A stretch of 64,000 bases of DNA from Streptomyces actuosus (GTDB taxonomy: Bacteria > Actinomycetota > Actinomycetes > Streptomycetales > Streptomycetaceae), in assembly GCF_016921115.1 (NCBI RefSeq), contig NZ_JAFFZS010000002.1, forward strand, positions 372,001 through 436,000, in the 5' to 3' direction. The translations under genes were made by a program, and so were the position numbers. Each line of letters opens with the position of its first letter. Positions within the stretch are counted from its first letter, which is position 1. The notes under the pieces were generated by a model. That model did not search any database. It was not told the origin of the DNA and saw only the letters and a program-made list of their open reading frames with translations. Positions 50,816 to 59,427 of the stretch are shown here, piece after piece.

Positions 50816-53380
50816 GTGAACCGCTACGACCCGCGGGGCAAGGTGAACGGGGCGCTGCTCGTCGGTGTGTCCGAGTACGACCATGTCCGGCCGGACGACC
50901 GGGAGGGCGTGCCCGGCCAGCTCCCCGGCGTCCGGCACAACCGCCTCCGGCTCCGCGACGCACTGCACCGGACCGGCCTGTTCGAGACGGGCCGGACGAC
51001 CGACTGCGCGTCGCCGTCCCACGACGTCTTCAACGAGGCGCTGCGCCACGTCGCCCGGGAGACCGAGGGGCTGCTCCTGCTCTACTTCGCCGGGCACGCC
51101 ATCGTCACCAAGGCGGGCGACGAGCTGTTCCTCCAGATGAGCAACGCGCGCGTGGTCGCCGGAGGGCACGACGCCTTCCCCAACGCGGTTCCCCTCACCG
51201 AGGTCCTGGCCCAGCTGGTCGGCAGCCGCGCCGAGCGGGTCGTCGTCGTCCTCGACTGCTGCTACGCGGGCAACGCGGTGGCGGCCTGGCACCGGTTCGA
51301 CCACCGCATGCGGCGCAAGGCGCTGCTCCTGATGAGCGTGCAGTCCAACCGGCTCATCGACGCCGGTGACGGCGGCGGCGCCACGCCGTTCACCGAAGAA
51401 CTGGTGCACGTCCTCTCGGAGGAGGGCGAGTTGTCGGTCGGTGGGCTGTATGCGCGGCTCAAGGAGCGCATGGCCGCCGCCGGTCACCGGACCGCGCTCG
51501 ACGACGCACAGGACCCGCAGGGGGTGTGGGAACCGGGGGAGGAGGTGCTCCTCCGGAGCGGTGGGGTCTCCGGACCAGAGGATCTGGAACCCGATATTCC
51601 GGAACCGGCAAATCCGGAAACGGAGTCGTCCTCCACGGGGCCGGTCCGCCTCCGCGCAGCCGTCCGGTCCGCTGCCGCCCGGATGCGGGGCCTGCGGCTG
51701 CGCTTCCGCCTGCTGCTCGCGCTGGTCCTCCTCGCCGCGGGCTGCGGCGGCTGGGGCATCGCCCGCCTGATCGGGCACGACGGCCTCTGCGCCCCACCGC
51801 TGGAGCTGCGCGTCCTCACCGACCCCGAACTGGAACCGACGGTCGACAAGGCCGCCGACACCTTCCTCGACTCGGACGCGAACACCCAGCACGGCTGCCG
51901 CCGCGCCGGCATCACCGTCTACAGCGCGGACGCCGCCGACACGGTGACCGCGCTGCGCGAGCGCACGGACGCCTGGCAGGAGCCCCTGAAGGACGACGAC
52001 GATCCCCAGCGGGACATCGGCCCGCAGCCGGACGTGTGGATCCCCGCGACCGTCGCCGACGTCACCCGCGTCGTCGTCGACCGGCCCGTGCGCTCGTACG
52101 CCGATCTGGAGCCGGAACAGAAACCGCTGGCCTACTCGCCCACCGTGCTGGCCGTGCCCGAGAACCTCGCCGCCGACCGCCCCGAACGCACCGGCCGCCC
52201 GCTGGCGGAACTGCTGGACGCCCTGAAGCAGCTGCAGCCGCCGGCCGAGACGCGCCGCCCCGACCCGGAGCACACCGACTCCGCGCTGCTGGCGACGATG
52301 GGTCTGTACGCCGACGGCGGCAGGGCGCGCACCGCCGAGCAGGAACTCGCACAGCCCGGGGTGCCCGCGCCGACGGCCGCGAAGCTGCTGTGCGACCTGC
52401 CCGAGGACGCCGCGGTGGACCGGCGGACGGCGGCCCTCGTCCCCGAGTTCCTGCTGAAGAGCGGCGTGGCCTGCAAGGCCACGAACCGGGTGCCGCGGGT
52501 CGCCGAGTACCCGCGCGACGTTCCGGCCCTCCAGCCGGCGTTCGTCCGCGTGCGCTGGAAGGACGCCGACCGCGACGAGGCCCGCCGGAACACGGCGGTG
52601 CAGGCGTTCCGGGACTGGCTGTACGGCGACGGCGGGCGGCAGGTCCTCGGCGCGGCGGGCTTCCGTTCCGCGGACGCCGGACACCCCCTGCTCGCCCGGG
52701 AGTCCGCCGAGGGGGTGCTCGACGACCCGGGGCGCTCCCAGCCGTCGGCGGAGCGGCTCGCGATGACCGCGGCGCTGCAGCAGTACCGCAGCGCCAACGG
52801 GCCGGGCCGGGTCCTGTTCCTGCTGGACAGCTCCGGGTCCATGGGCACGTGGTGGCAGGGGGCGACCGGCGGCCCCGGCCTGATCCGGCAGTCCCTCGGC
52901 GGCCTCGGTGACCAGGACGAGTACGGGGTGTGGGCGATGTACGGCACCTCCGGCGACGGGTACGCCCCGCTGCTGTCGTTCGGACGGCACAAGAGGGCCG
53001 ACGCCGAGCGGATCCTGCTCGACGCCTCCCGTACGGCGGTCCACGAGGTCGAGGCCGACCCGCACCGAGCCCTCCTGGCAGCGCTCGGCGACATGGCGCG
53101 CCGCGGTGGCGACGACGACCGGCCCCAGCTGATCGTCCTGATCACCGACGACGAGGACAACAACCGGCTCACCGGCGGCAACCGCACCGCCGTCCTGGAC
53201 CTGGCCGCCGAGTCGGGGGTTCCGGTGGCGGTGGTGTCGCTGGACGGCGGAGGCTGCGGCCCGGACCGCGTGGACGCGCAGATCGCCGCGGCCGCCGGCG
53301 GGCGGTGCCTGGACACGGGCGACGACCTCGGCCCCGCGCTGCACGACGAGGTCGCCCGCACCGGAACGGGGGCCGAGTGA
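50816..53380 (+). CDS. Caspase-TM-solute-binding-like-vWA fusion protein
   Basis: An 854-residue protein with an unusual order of domains. Residues 1-245 are a peptidase C14 caspase fold with both catalytic residues: His94 in LLYFAGHAIV and Cys149 in VVLDCCYAGNA. An acidic Pro/Glu linker (250-275) and a basic stretch lead to one membrane helix (about 297-318, LLLALVLLAAGCGGWGIARL). The outside part begins CAPPLELRVLTDPELEPTVD and resembles a periplasmic binding protein (about 325-640; WIPATVADVTRVV, VLAVPENLA). A von Willebrand A domain (about 660-850) has MIDAS DSSGS at about 671-675. The protease thus faces the cytoplasm and a ligand-binding part faces out. It starts GTG 50816, four bases after the EACC1 stop. 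Confidence 0.88.
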   Translation: MNRYDPRGKVNGALLVGVSEYDHVRPDDREGVPGQLPGVRHNRLRLRDALHRTGLFETGRTTDCASPSHDVFNEALRHVARETEGLLLLYFAGHAIVTKAGDELFLQMSNARVVAGGHDAFPNAVPLTEVLAQLVGSRAERVVVVLDCCYAGNAVAAWHRFDHRMRRKALLLMSVQSNRLIDAGDGGGATPFTEELVHVLSEEGELSVGGLYARLKERMAAAGHRTALDDAQDPQGVWEPGEEVLLRSGGVSGPEDLEPDIPEPANPETESSSTGPVRLRAAVRSAAARMRGLRLRFRLLLALVLLAAGCGGWGIARLIGHDGLCAPPLELRVLTDPELEPTVDKAADTFLDSDANTQHGCRRAGITVYSADAADTVTALRERTDAWQEPLKDDDDPQRDIGPQPDVWIPATVADVTRVVVDRPVRSYADLEPEQKPLAYSPTVLAVPENLAADRPERTGRPLAELLDALKQLQPPAETRRPDPEHTDSALLATMGLYADGGRARTAEQELAQPGVPAPTAAKLLCDLPEDAAVDRRTAALVPEFLLKSGVACKATNRVPRVAEYPRDVPALQPAFVRVRWKDADRDEARRNTAVQAFRDWLYGDGGRQVLGAAGFRSADAGHPLLARESAEGVLDDPGRSQPSAERLAMTAALQQYRSANGPGRVLFLLDSSGSMGTWWQGATGGPGLIRQSLGGLGDQDEYGVWAMYGTSGDGYAPLLSFGRHKRADAERILLDASRTAVHEVEADPHRALLAALGDMARRGGDDDRPQLIVLITDDEDNNRLTGGNRTAVLDLAAESGVPVAVVSLDGGGCGPDRVDAQIAAAAGGRCLDTGDDLGPALHDEVARTGTGAE

Positions 53381-53418
53381 GCAAGCGGACACGAGCCCGC
53401 GGCGAGGAGGGGACACAC

Positions 53419-54834
53419 ATGCGGATCGGGGGACGCACGAGGACGCACCGGCGGACCGGGGCGGTGCTGGCGTCGATCACACTGCTGGTCCTCACCGCAT
53501 GCACCGGCGGGCCGAGTGGAGGGCCGCGGTCGCCGGCGCCCGGGGCCGGGGACGAGATCGTGGTGGCCAGCGGGCGGGACGTCACCGGCAAGAACGGCAT
53601 CCGCCAGCGGCTCATCGACGCCTGGAACGACAGTCGGGACGGCTCCACCCGGAGGGCGCGCCTCGTGGAGCTGCCCGGTTCCGCCGACCAGCAGCGCAGC
53701 CAGATGCTCGGAGCGCTGCAGTCGGGCAGCTCCCGGTACGACGTGGTGAACCTGGATGTGACCTGGATACCGGAGTTCGCCGAGGCCGGGCTGATCCGGC
53801 AGCTGGACGACGCCGCCGTGGTGGACCCCGGCGACCTGATCCCCTCGGTGGCCGCCACCGCGGACTGGCGGGGCAAGCGCTACGCGGTCCCCTTCAACAG
53901 CGACGTCGGGCTGCTGTACTACCGGCGTGACTTCCTCGCCGATGCCCACGTGCAGAACACCGACCTGTCCAAGGGCATCACCTGGCCGCAGCTGCGGAAG
54001 CTGATGAACTACCTCGACCGGCACCCGCCCCAGGGGTACGAGGCCGGCTGGACCAGCCAGCTCGACAGCCACGAGGGCCGCACCGTCAACGCCGTCGAGG
54101 CGTTCGCGTCGGTCGTGAAGGACTTCGCGCTCACCGACTCCGACGGCCGCTACACCGGATCCGTGCAGGACCTGGCGACCGGGGTGGGCGAGCTGCGGCA
54201 GCGCACGAGCCCGGCCTACACCCTCGACCACGCGTACGACTCCGCGGAGCAGGACACCCTCAACGACTTCCAGGCCGGCCGGACCGCGTTCCTGCGCCAC
54301 TGGCCGTCCGCGTACGGCCCCCTGTACCAGAGGTTCTCCGAACGCCGACTGGGTGTGGCCGCGTTGCCCGGCAAGGCGGTGCTCGGCGGCCAGAACCTGG
54401 CGGTGACCGAGTCCTCGCCGCACGCCCGCGACGCGGCGGCACTGATCAGGTTCCTCACCGACCCCGGCAGCGAACGCTGCCTCCTGGACGCCGGCTTCGC
54501 GGCGACCCGCACCTCGGCCTACACCGACGACGACCTGTCCTGCACGCACGGCAACGCGCCGGCCGCCGCGTCCGCCGCCTCCCCGTCGGCTTCCGCGAGC
54601 GGGGAGACCACCGACCGCATGCCCCGCGACGCGGCCGGACGCCCCCGCTACGCGCAGGACGTCCTGCTGCCCGCCCTCCGGCGCGCGGTGCAACGCCCCC
54701 GCACACCCCTCTACGGCCCCTTCACCCAGATCCTCACCGCCACACTGCAACCCCTCTTCGACGACGGGTCGCAGACCGACGCGGAGCTGGCCGGCCGGCT
54801 GGACAAGGCGCTGCGCAAGGCGCTGTCCCGCTGA
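53419..54834 (+). CDS. Extracellular solute-binding lipoprotein linked to the caspase operon
   Basis: A 471-residue lipoprotein. The signal peptide ends in lipobox LTAC (Cys28), then a type 2 solute-binding fold: IVVASGRDVTGKNGIRQRLI, RYDVVNLDVTWIPEFAEAGL, KRYAVPFNSDVGLLYYRRDF, RLGVAALPGKAVLGGQNLAV. This resembles sugar-binding proteins of ABC importers, but no permease or ATPase gene is near. A Ser/Ala-rich insert (AAASAASPSASASGETTD) and a C-terminal helix follow. ATG 53419 after gaggagggg is preferred over GTG 53377, which overlaps the caspase stop. It may present a ligand to the outer part of the caspase protein. Confidence 0.88.
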   Translation: MRIGGRTRTHRRTGAVLASITLLVLTACTGGPSGGPRSPAPGAGDEIVVASGRDVTGKNGIRQRLIDAWNDSRDGSTRRARLVELPGSADQQRSQMLGALQSGSSRYDVVNLDVTWIPEFAEAGLIRQLDDAAVVDPGDLIPSVAATADWRGKRYAVPFNSDVGLLYYRRDFLADAHVQNTDLSKGITWPQLRKLMNYLDRHPPQGYEAGWTSQLDSHEGRTVNAVEAFASVVKDFALTDSDGRYTGSVQDLATGVGELRQRTSPAYTLDHAYDSAEQDTLNDFQAGRTAFLRHWPSAYGPLYQRFSERRLGVAALPGKAVLGGQNLAVTESSPHARDAAALIRFLTDPGSERCLLDAGFAATRTSAYTDDDLSCTHGNAPAAASAASPSASASGETTDRMPRDAAGRPRYAQDVLLPALRRAVQRPRTPLYGPFTQILTATLQPLFDDGSQTDAELAGRLDKALRKALSR

Positions 54835-54919
54835 GCGGACGCGCCGGAGGCATCGGTCACGCGAGGGGGCCGAGCCCTCTGCGGACGTGCGAGGGCAGGC
54901 TCCGCGGACGGACCGGGGC

Positions 54920-55078
54920 TCAGCGGGCCTGGGCCACCGGGGCCGCCGGACGGTCCTCGGCGGCTCTCGCCGGCCCCGCGTTGGCGGCCGCGACCAGCGC
55001 GGCGACGGTGAGTACGGCGGCGGCGAGCGCCCTGAGGTAGGAGGGGCGTCCGTGGCGTGCGGAGGGGCGTCCGAGCAC
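54920..55078 (-). CDS. Small secreted peptide, candidate signal
   Basis: A 52-residue frame starting at GTG 55078, five bases after gagg. A basic n-region (GRPSARHGRPSYLR), a hydrophobic core (ALAAAVLTVAALVAAANA) and an AxA-type site predict export and release of a peptide near AEDRPAAPVAQAR. It is divergent to an XRE-TPR regulator, the arrangement of regulator-peptide pairs of RRNPP type. Short Streptomyces frames can be spurious; the support is the signal peptide and the position. Confidence 0.55.
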   Translation of the reverse strand: MLGRPSARHGRPSYLRALAAAVLTVAALVAAANAGPARAAEDRPAAPVAQAR

Positions 55079-55184
55079 GGCAACCTCGCATGGCGACGAC
55101 GGGCAACGACGGGCAACGACCGGCAGACACGGGCTACGACGGACAGCGACGGTCCGGAGCGGTACGACCACCCCTCGCCGAAGC

Positions 55185-55214
55185 GGTTAAGCGGGCTTAA
55201 TCCGCCGTTTAACC
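55185..55214. promoter_or_regulatory. Inverted-repeat operator candidate between peptide and XRE-TPR genes
   Basis: GGTTAAGCGG and CCGCCGTTTAACC form a nested inverted repeat around gcttaat. It is strikingly AT-rich for this DNA, about 60 bases before the regulator start and about 105 before the divergent peptide gene. Likely promoter/operator of both. Confidence 0.55.
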
Positions 55215-55273
55215 TAGGGGCTCACAGCGGGCAACGGCAAGAGGGCCCAGCGGAGTCGGGGGGACAGGGACCA

Positions 55274-56617
55274 GTGGGTGAGCGGGACGAGCCCGAGGTC
55301 ATCGGGCGACGGGTGCAACGTCTGCGCAGCGCACGCGGACTGACGCAGCGGCAGCTGGCGGAACCGACGTACACGCCCGCCTACATCTCCACGCTGGAGG
55401 CGGGCCGGGTCCGGCCCTCCGACGCGGCGCTGCGGCACATCGCCGAGCGGCTCGGCGTCGCCTTCGAGGAGCTGGCGACCGGTCGGCCGGCCCGGCTGGT
55501 GACCGACCTGCGGCTGCGGCTGACCGAGGCGCAGCGCACCCTCGCCACCGGCGAGGCCGAGCACGCCCGGGAGCAGTACGCGGCGCTCCTGGCCGAGGCG
55601 GAGGGGTACGGGCTCGACGAGGTCCTGGCCACCGCACTGCTCGGACTGGGCGAGTGCGCCCTGGACACCGGGGACATCAGCGACGCCCGCCGCTGCTTCG
55701 AGCGGGCCGAGGAGGCTCTCGCCGGTCTGCCGCTGCCCGTCCGGGTCCCCGCGCTGCGCGGCCGGGCCGTCTCCCACTACCTCGCCGGGGAGCTGCGGTA
55801 CGCGGTCTACCTCCTGGAGTCCACCCTCGACGAACTCAATCGCGGCGGCCTGCACGACCCCGACGCCCTCCTGCTGCTCTACGCCTCTGTCATCGGCCCC
55901 TACATGGACATGGGCGCCCACGCCCGCGCGGCACAGGCCGCCGAGTTCGCGCTCGCCCTCGCGCCCCGCGTCGACGACCCCGCGCTCGTCGCCCGCATGC
56001 ACCGCTCCGTCGCCCGCACCCTCCTCGCCGAGGGCCGCCTCACCGAGGCCGACGCCTCCCTCGCCAAGGCGGCCGAGCTGTACCGCCAGCTCCAGATCCG
56101 CACCGAGCTGGCCAACTGCCACTGGATGCGCGGCTACGTGTACGCGCAGGGCGGCCGGCTGGAGCGGGCGGAGCAGGAGCTGCGGGAGGCGCTCACCATG
56201 CTCACTGCCAAGCGGGCCGGCCTCTACAGCAGCCAGGTCGCCGTCGAACTGGCCGACGTCCTGCACCGGCGCGACAGGTCCGAGGAGGCGTCCGCGCTGC
56301 TCCACGACGTCCTCGGCGACCTCTCCTCCGAACGCGGCGCCGTCCACGCCGCCGCCGCGCACCGCCTGCTCGGCATCATCGCCGAGGACGGCCGCGACTC
56401 GGAGGCCGCCGAGGAGCACTACGTGCGCGCGCTCAGCCTGCTGGAGCGGGCCGGCGCGGCCGGCGATCTCGCCGACCTGTGCCGCCTGCTGGGCGATCTG
56501 CTGCGCCGCTCCGGCCGGGTGGAGGCGGCCCTGGACGCATACCGCACCGGCCTCGGCCACCGCACCGCCCCCGGCACCACGACCCTCGGCCCGGCCCCGG
56601 CCCAGCCGCCGCTGTGA
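55274..56617 (+). CDS. XRE-family regulator with tetratricopeptide repeats
   Basis: A 447-residue protein. An XRE helix-turn-helix is at about 8-66 (RVQRLRSARGLTQRQLAEPT, AYISTLEAGRVRPSDAALRH). About nine TPR-like helical pairs follow (75-430; AREQYAALLAEAEGYG, DARRCFERAEEALAGLPLP, ELREALTMLTAKRAG, ALDAYRTGLGH). The build equals that of peptide-sensing RRNPP regulators and of Streptomyces TPR regulators. GTG 55274 gives the HTH at the N-terminus. It follows the caspase operon on the same strand after 440 bases containing a divergent small peptide gene. It may control that operon, the peptide, or both. Confidence 0.9.
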   Translation: MGERDEPEVIGRRVQRLRSARGLTQRQLAEPTYTPAYISTLEAGRVRPSDAALRHIAERLGVAFEELATGRPARLVTDLRLRLTEAQRTLATGEAEHAREQYAALLAEAEGYGLDEVLATALLGLGECALDTGDISDARRCFERAEEALAGLPLPVRVPALRGRAVSHYLAGELRYAVYLLESTLDELNRGGLHDPDALLLLYASVIGPYMDMGAHARAAQAAEFALALAPRVDDPALVARMHRSVARTLLAEGRLTEADASLAKAAELYRQLQIRTELANCHWMRGYVYAQGGRLERAEQELREALTMLTAKRAGLYSSQVAVELADVLHRRDRSEEASALLHDVLGDLSSERGAVHAAAAHRLLGIIAEDGRDSEAAEEHYVRALSLLERAGAAGDLADLCRLLGDLLRRSGRVEAALDAYRTGLGHRTAPGTTTLGPAPAQPPL

Positions 56618-56855
56618 CGGCCCGGGCACCGCACCGCGGCGCCCGGACCCCTGGTCCTTCCGGCGGTAGGCCCCGCCACCCGGTCCTTCACCCGGTGCTG
56701 TACCGGCCGGAGGCAGGCCCGCCGGACAGCACCGGGCGCACCGCTGGGCGTGCCGTGGTGCGACGTCTGCCGACGGGGGCTCCCGTCGTGGTCGGTCGTG
56801 CAGTTCCCCGCGCCCTTCGGGGCGCTGCGGGCCCGGCGGACTTCGCCCGACCTGC

Positions 56856-57650
56856 TCAGACGAGTACGCGCCCCTGCTTGCGGACCTCCGCCAGGCGCTG
56901 CGCGCCGAGCTGCGCCGCCGCCGCGGTGGCGTCGTCGGGAACCTCGCCCAGGGCGCCGTCGGTGACGGCGAGGGCGTCGCCGCCGACGCGGACGACGGCC
57001 ACGTCCAGGGTGAGGACCGGGGCCTCGCCGGTGTCCTCGGCGACCGGGCCGGTGACAGTGACCCGCAGGCCCTGGCGGTCGTCGCCGGCGTCCGGCAGGC
57101 GGTGGTCCAGGACCTGGACGTACTGGTCGCCGGCGCTGGTGGTGGTGGCCGTGAACCGCGCGCACTTCTGCGGCAGGGTGCGCAACCAGGCCACGGTGCG
57201 GTCGATGTCCGCACGGGGCCGGGTGGCGACCTGGTAGTGCAGCTGGGCCCCGGTGTCGAAGTCGTCCAGGCCGATCACCGCGCGGTTCCCCCCGCCGAGG
57301 AGTTCGTCGGCGTACAGGACGTCGAGCAGGTGCTGGCACTCGGGGTTCGTCGTCCGCGCCTTCAGCAGCGTGTCCCGCCAGGTCGCCGCGCCCTGCGTGG
57401 GCCCCCACGGCTCGCCCAGGTCGGCGGCGGTGACGAGGGCGGACTGCGCCTGGGCCGCGGTCAGCGCGGAGACGGCGGGGGACGGCGGGGCGGTGGACGC
57501 CGGTGAGGCCGCCGCCGCGCCGGACTTCGAGGTCCCGGCCGCGGGCTTCCCCATCTTCAGGTAGGTGCCCGAGCAGCCGGTGGTGGCCAGGAGGAGGCCG
57601 GTACCGAGAGCGGCCGAGGCGAGGAGGACGTGGGCGCGGGGGCGGTGCAT
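56856..57650 (-). CDS. Lipoprotein with sensor-like extracytoplasmic domain
   Basis: A 264-residue lipoprotein with signal peptide and lipobox ATTGC (Cys26), a Ser/Ala/Pro-rich spacer (about 35-60), then an alpha/beta domain with DLGEPWGPTQGAATWRD, Cys pair NPECQHLL and LPQKCARF (likely disulfide), and VTVTGPVAEDTGEAPVLTLD. It resembles PknH-type sensor or LppX-like lipoproteins of actinobacteria. It is convergent with the XRE-TPR gene, start ATG 57650. Role unknown. Confidence 0.85.
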   Translation of the reverse strand: MHRPRAHVLLASAALGTGLLLATTGCSGTYLKMGKPAAGTSKSGAAAASPASTAPPSPAVSALTAAQAQSALVTAADLGEPWGPTQGAATWRDTLLKARTTNPECQHLLDVLYADELLGGGNRAVIGLDDFDTGAQLHYQVATRPRADIDRTVAWLRTLPQKCARFTATTTSAGDQYVQVLDHRLPDAGDDRQGLRVTVTGPVAEDTGEAPVLTLDVAVVRVGGDALAVTDGALGEVPDDATAAAAQLGAQRLAEVRKQGRVLV

Positions 57651-57992
57651 CGGGGCTCCTTGCCGGAGGAGGGGTGCGTTTCACCAGGTCAGCAGCTTGA
57701 TCGTCGGGATGCCAGTGGGGTGGTCCTGTCGGGTGAGTGACACCCGGCTGCCCCTCCCCGAGCCGCGCGGCGCCGCGTCACCGCAGCGGTGCCCGCGCGG
57801 GCCGCCCGGCCACCGCGGGGGGAGGCGGGAACGGGACGAGCGGGGGAGAGGACGCGCGGGGCGAGGGCCGCCGGGTCCCTCGGCCGGTGAGGGCCGCGGC
57901 GGGCACGGACGACCGATCGGAACGCGGGCCGCGGCGCGCGGTACCGGACCGGGGCCCGGCGCATAGGGTCGGGACGACGGAAGGAGTCCGCC
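57651..57992. other. Divergent intergenic region
   Basis: No gene is visible. It carries promoters for the lipoprotein (left) and nucleoside hydrolase (right); a catagggt motif at about 57962 could be the -10 of the latter. Confidence 0.45.
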
Positions 57993-58967
57993 GTGAACGG
58001 TCATCCGCAGCCGCCCGTGCCCGTGATCATCGACTGCGACACGGGCGTCGACGACGCTCTCGCCCTGCTGTTCGCCGTACGTCACCCCGGCATCGATCTG
58101 CGCGCGATCACCTGCGTGGCCGGGAACACGGACGTCGACGGGGTGGTCCGCAACACCCTCACCGTGCTGGAGCAGGCGGGGGCGCCCGACATCCCCGTGG
58201 CCCGGGGCGCCGAGCGCCCGCTGGTCGAGCCCGCCCGCTCGGCCCGGCACGTGCACGGCGGCGACGGCATGGGCGACCTCGGCCTGCCCGCGCCCACCCG
58301 CACCCCCGCCGACGTCGACGCGGTGACGCTGCTGCGCCGCGAGATCCTCGCCTCGCCGCGCCCGGTGACGCTGGTCCCCACGGCCCCGCTCACCAACATC
58401 GCCCTGCTGCTGCGCACGCACCCGGAGGTCACCGGCAACATCGAGCGGATCGTGTTCATGGGTGGCGCGGTGGAGATCGGGAACGCCACCCCGGTCGCCG
58501 AGTTCAACGTCTGGCACGACCCGGAGGCCGCGGCGATCCTGCTCACGGCCGGCGTTCCGATCACGATGTACGGCCTGGACGTGTTCCGCCGGGTCGTGGT
58601 GCCCGGCCCGCTCGTGCGGCGGCTGCGTGCCGACCCCGACGCGGGCACCCGCCTGGCCGGCGAGCTCCTCGCCCACCGGCCGTCGGCCCCGGACGGCGAT
58701 CCCGGCGACTCGGAGGCCGGCGGACTCGGCGACGCGGGCGCGATCTGCACGGTCGCCGACCCGGCCGGCCTCACCACCCGCCTCCTTCCCGTCGAGGTCG
58801 CCCTGGCCCCGGGCCCCACGCGGGGGCAGACGATCGTCGACCGCCGGGCCCGTCCGGGCGAGTCCGAGATCCACGGCGAGGACCGCGAGACCGCGCTGGT
58901 GGACGTGGCGCTCGACGTGGACGTGAGCCGTTTCGTCAAGCTGTACCTGTCGACGGTCGGGCGGTAG
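57993..58967 (+). CDS. Inosine-uridine preferring nucleoside hydrolase family protein
   Basis: A 324-residue N-ribohydrolase that splits purine or pyrimidine ribonucleosides into base and ribose. The calcium-site motif is VPVIIDCDTGVDDALALLFA (Asp14, Asp16, Asp20/21). Further motifs: VPTAPLTNIALLLR, IVFMGGAVEIGNATPVAEFNVWHDPEAA (active-site Asn and Asp) and LGDAGAICTVADP with the last Ca ligand (Asp). GTG 57993 follows ggaagga. Monocistronic. Confidence 0.94.
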   Translation: MNGHPQPPVPVIIDCDTGVDDALALLFAVRHPGIDLRAITCVAGNTDVDGVVRNTLTVLEQAGAPDIPVARGAERPLVEPARSARHVHGGDGMGDLGLPAPTRTPADVDAVTLLRREILASPRPVTLVPTAPLTNIALLLRTHPEVTGNIERIVFMGGAVEIGNATPVAEFNVWHDPEAAAILLTAGVPITMYGLDVFRRVVVPGPLVRRLRADPDAGTRLAGELLAHRPSAPDGDPGDSEAGGLGDAGAICTVADPAGLTTRLLPVEVALAPGPTRGQTIVDRRARPGESEIHGEDRETALVDVALDVDVSRFVKLYLSTVGR

Positions 58968-59427
58968 GCCCCCGGGCCCCCAGCCCGGGCCCCGGATGTC
59001 GGCCCCGGTGCCGGGTGCGGCCCGGCGGAGCGGACGACCCACTGCCGCTCCGCCCTCGCCACGTGCCGGTACGTGACGGCGGCGGCCCGCACCTCCACGG
59101 ACGGGCCGACGACGAGGTGGCCGGCGCCGTCCGGGAGAAGCCGGCGATCCACTCCGTGACGGCGTCGCGCAGGGTCCTGCCCGTCGTGCGGAACTCCGAC
59201 CAGTCCCGTCGTGCCGAGCCCAGCGGCACCGGACACGGGCAGGAAACCCCACAAGTGAGGGACGGGCGGGCAGACCCGCACCACGGTGACGCGGGGGACA
59301 CATCCACTGGATGGCGGACAACCCGGCGGCGCCCCGGCGAGGTTGGCGAAACATTGACCGTTCCCCGGCCGAATCCGGACCGTTTCCCGGGAGAGTCGAT
59401 ACGAGCCCCCGCCCTACATTCGGCCGC
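58968..59427. other. Intergenic region with a decayed minus-strand frame and oxygenase promoter
   Basis: Contains a possible frameshifted gene on the minus strand (59040-59215) and, at 59310-59427, the leader of the next gene with a ttgacc hexamer at about 59356 and a tacatt hexamer at about 59412. Confidence 0.4.
59040..59215 (-). pseudogene. Possible frameshifted gene fragment
   Basis: The minus strand reads RDWSEFRTTGRTLRDAVTEW then IAG. After a one-base shift it continues LLPDGAGHLVVGPSVEVRAA then AVTYRHVARAERQWVVRSAG. Both halves look like soluble protein, but I do not recognise the family and no start is clear. Confidence 0.3.

Noticed and set aside
49135..54834. Reading the caspase-linked lipoprotein as part of a normal ABC sugar importer
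   Set aside because: No permease or ATPase genes occur on either side; the gene follows the caspase gene closely and is better seen as part of that set.
50783..55116. 877- and 994-codon minus-strand frames
   Set aside because: Antisense to caspase, lipoprotein and neighbouring genes, which have catalytic motifs and signal peptides; no domains in the reverse frames.
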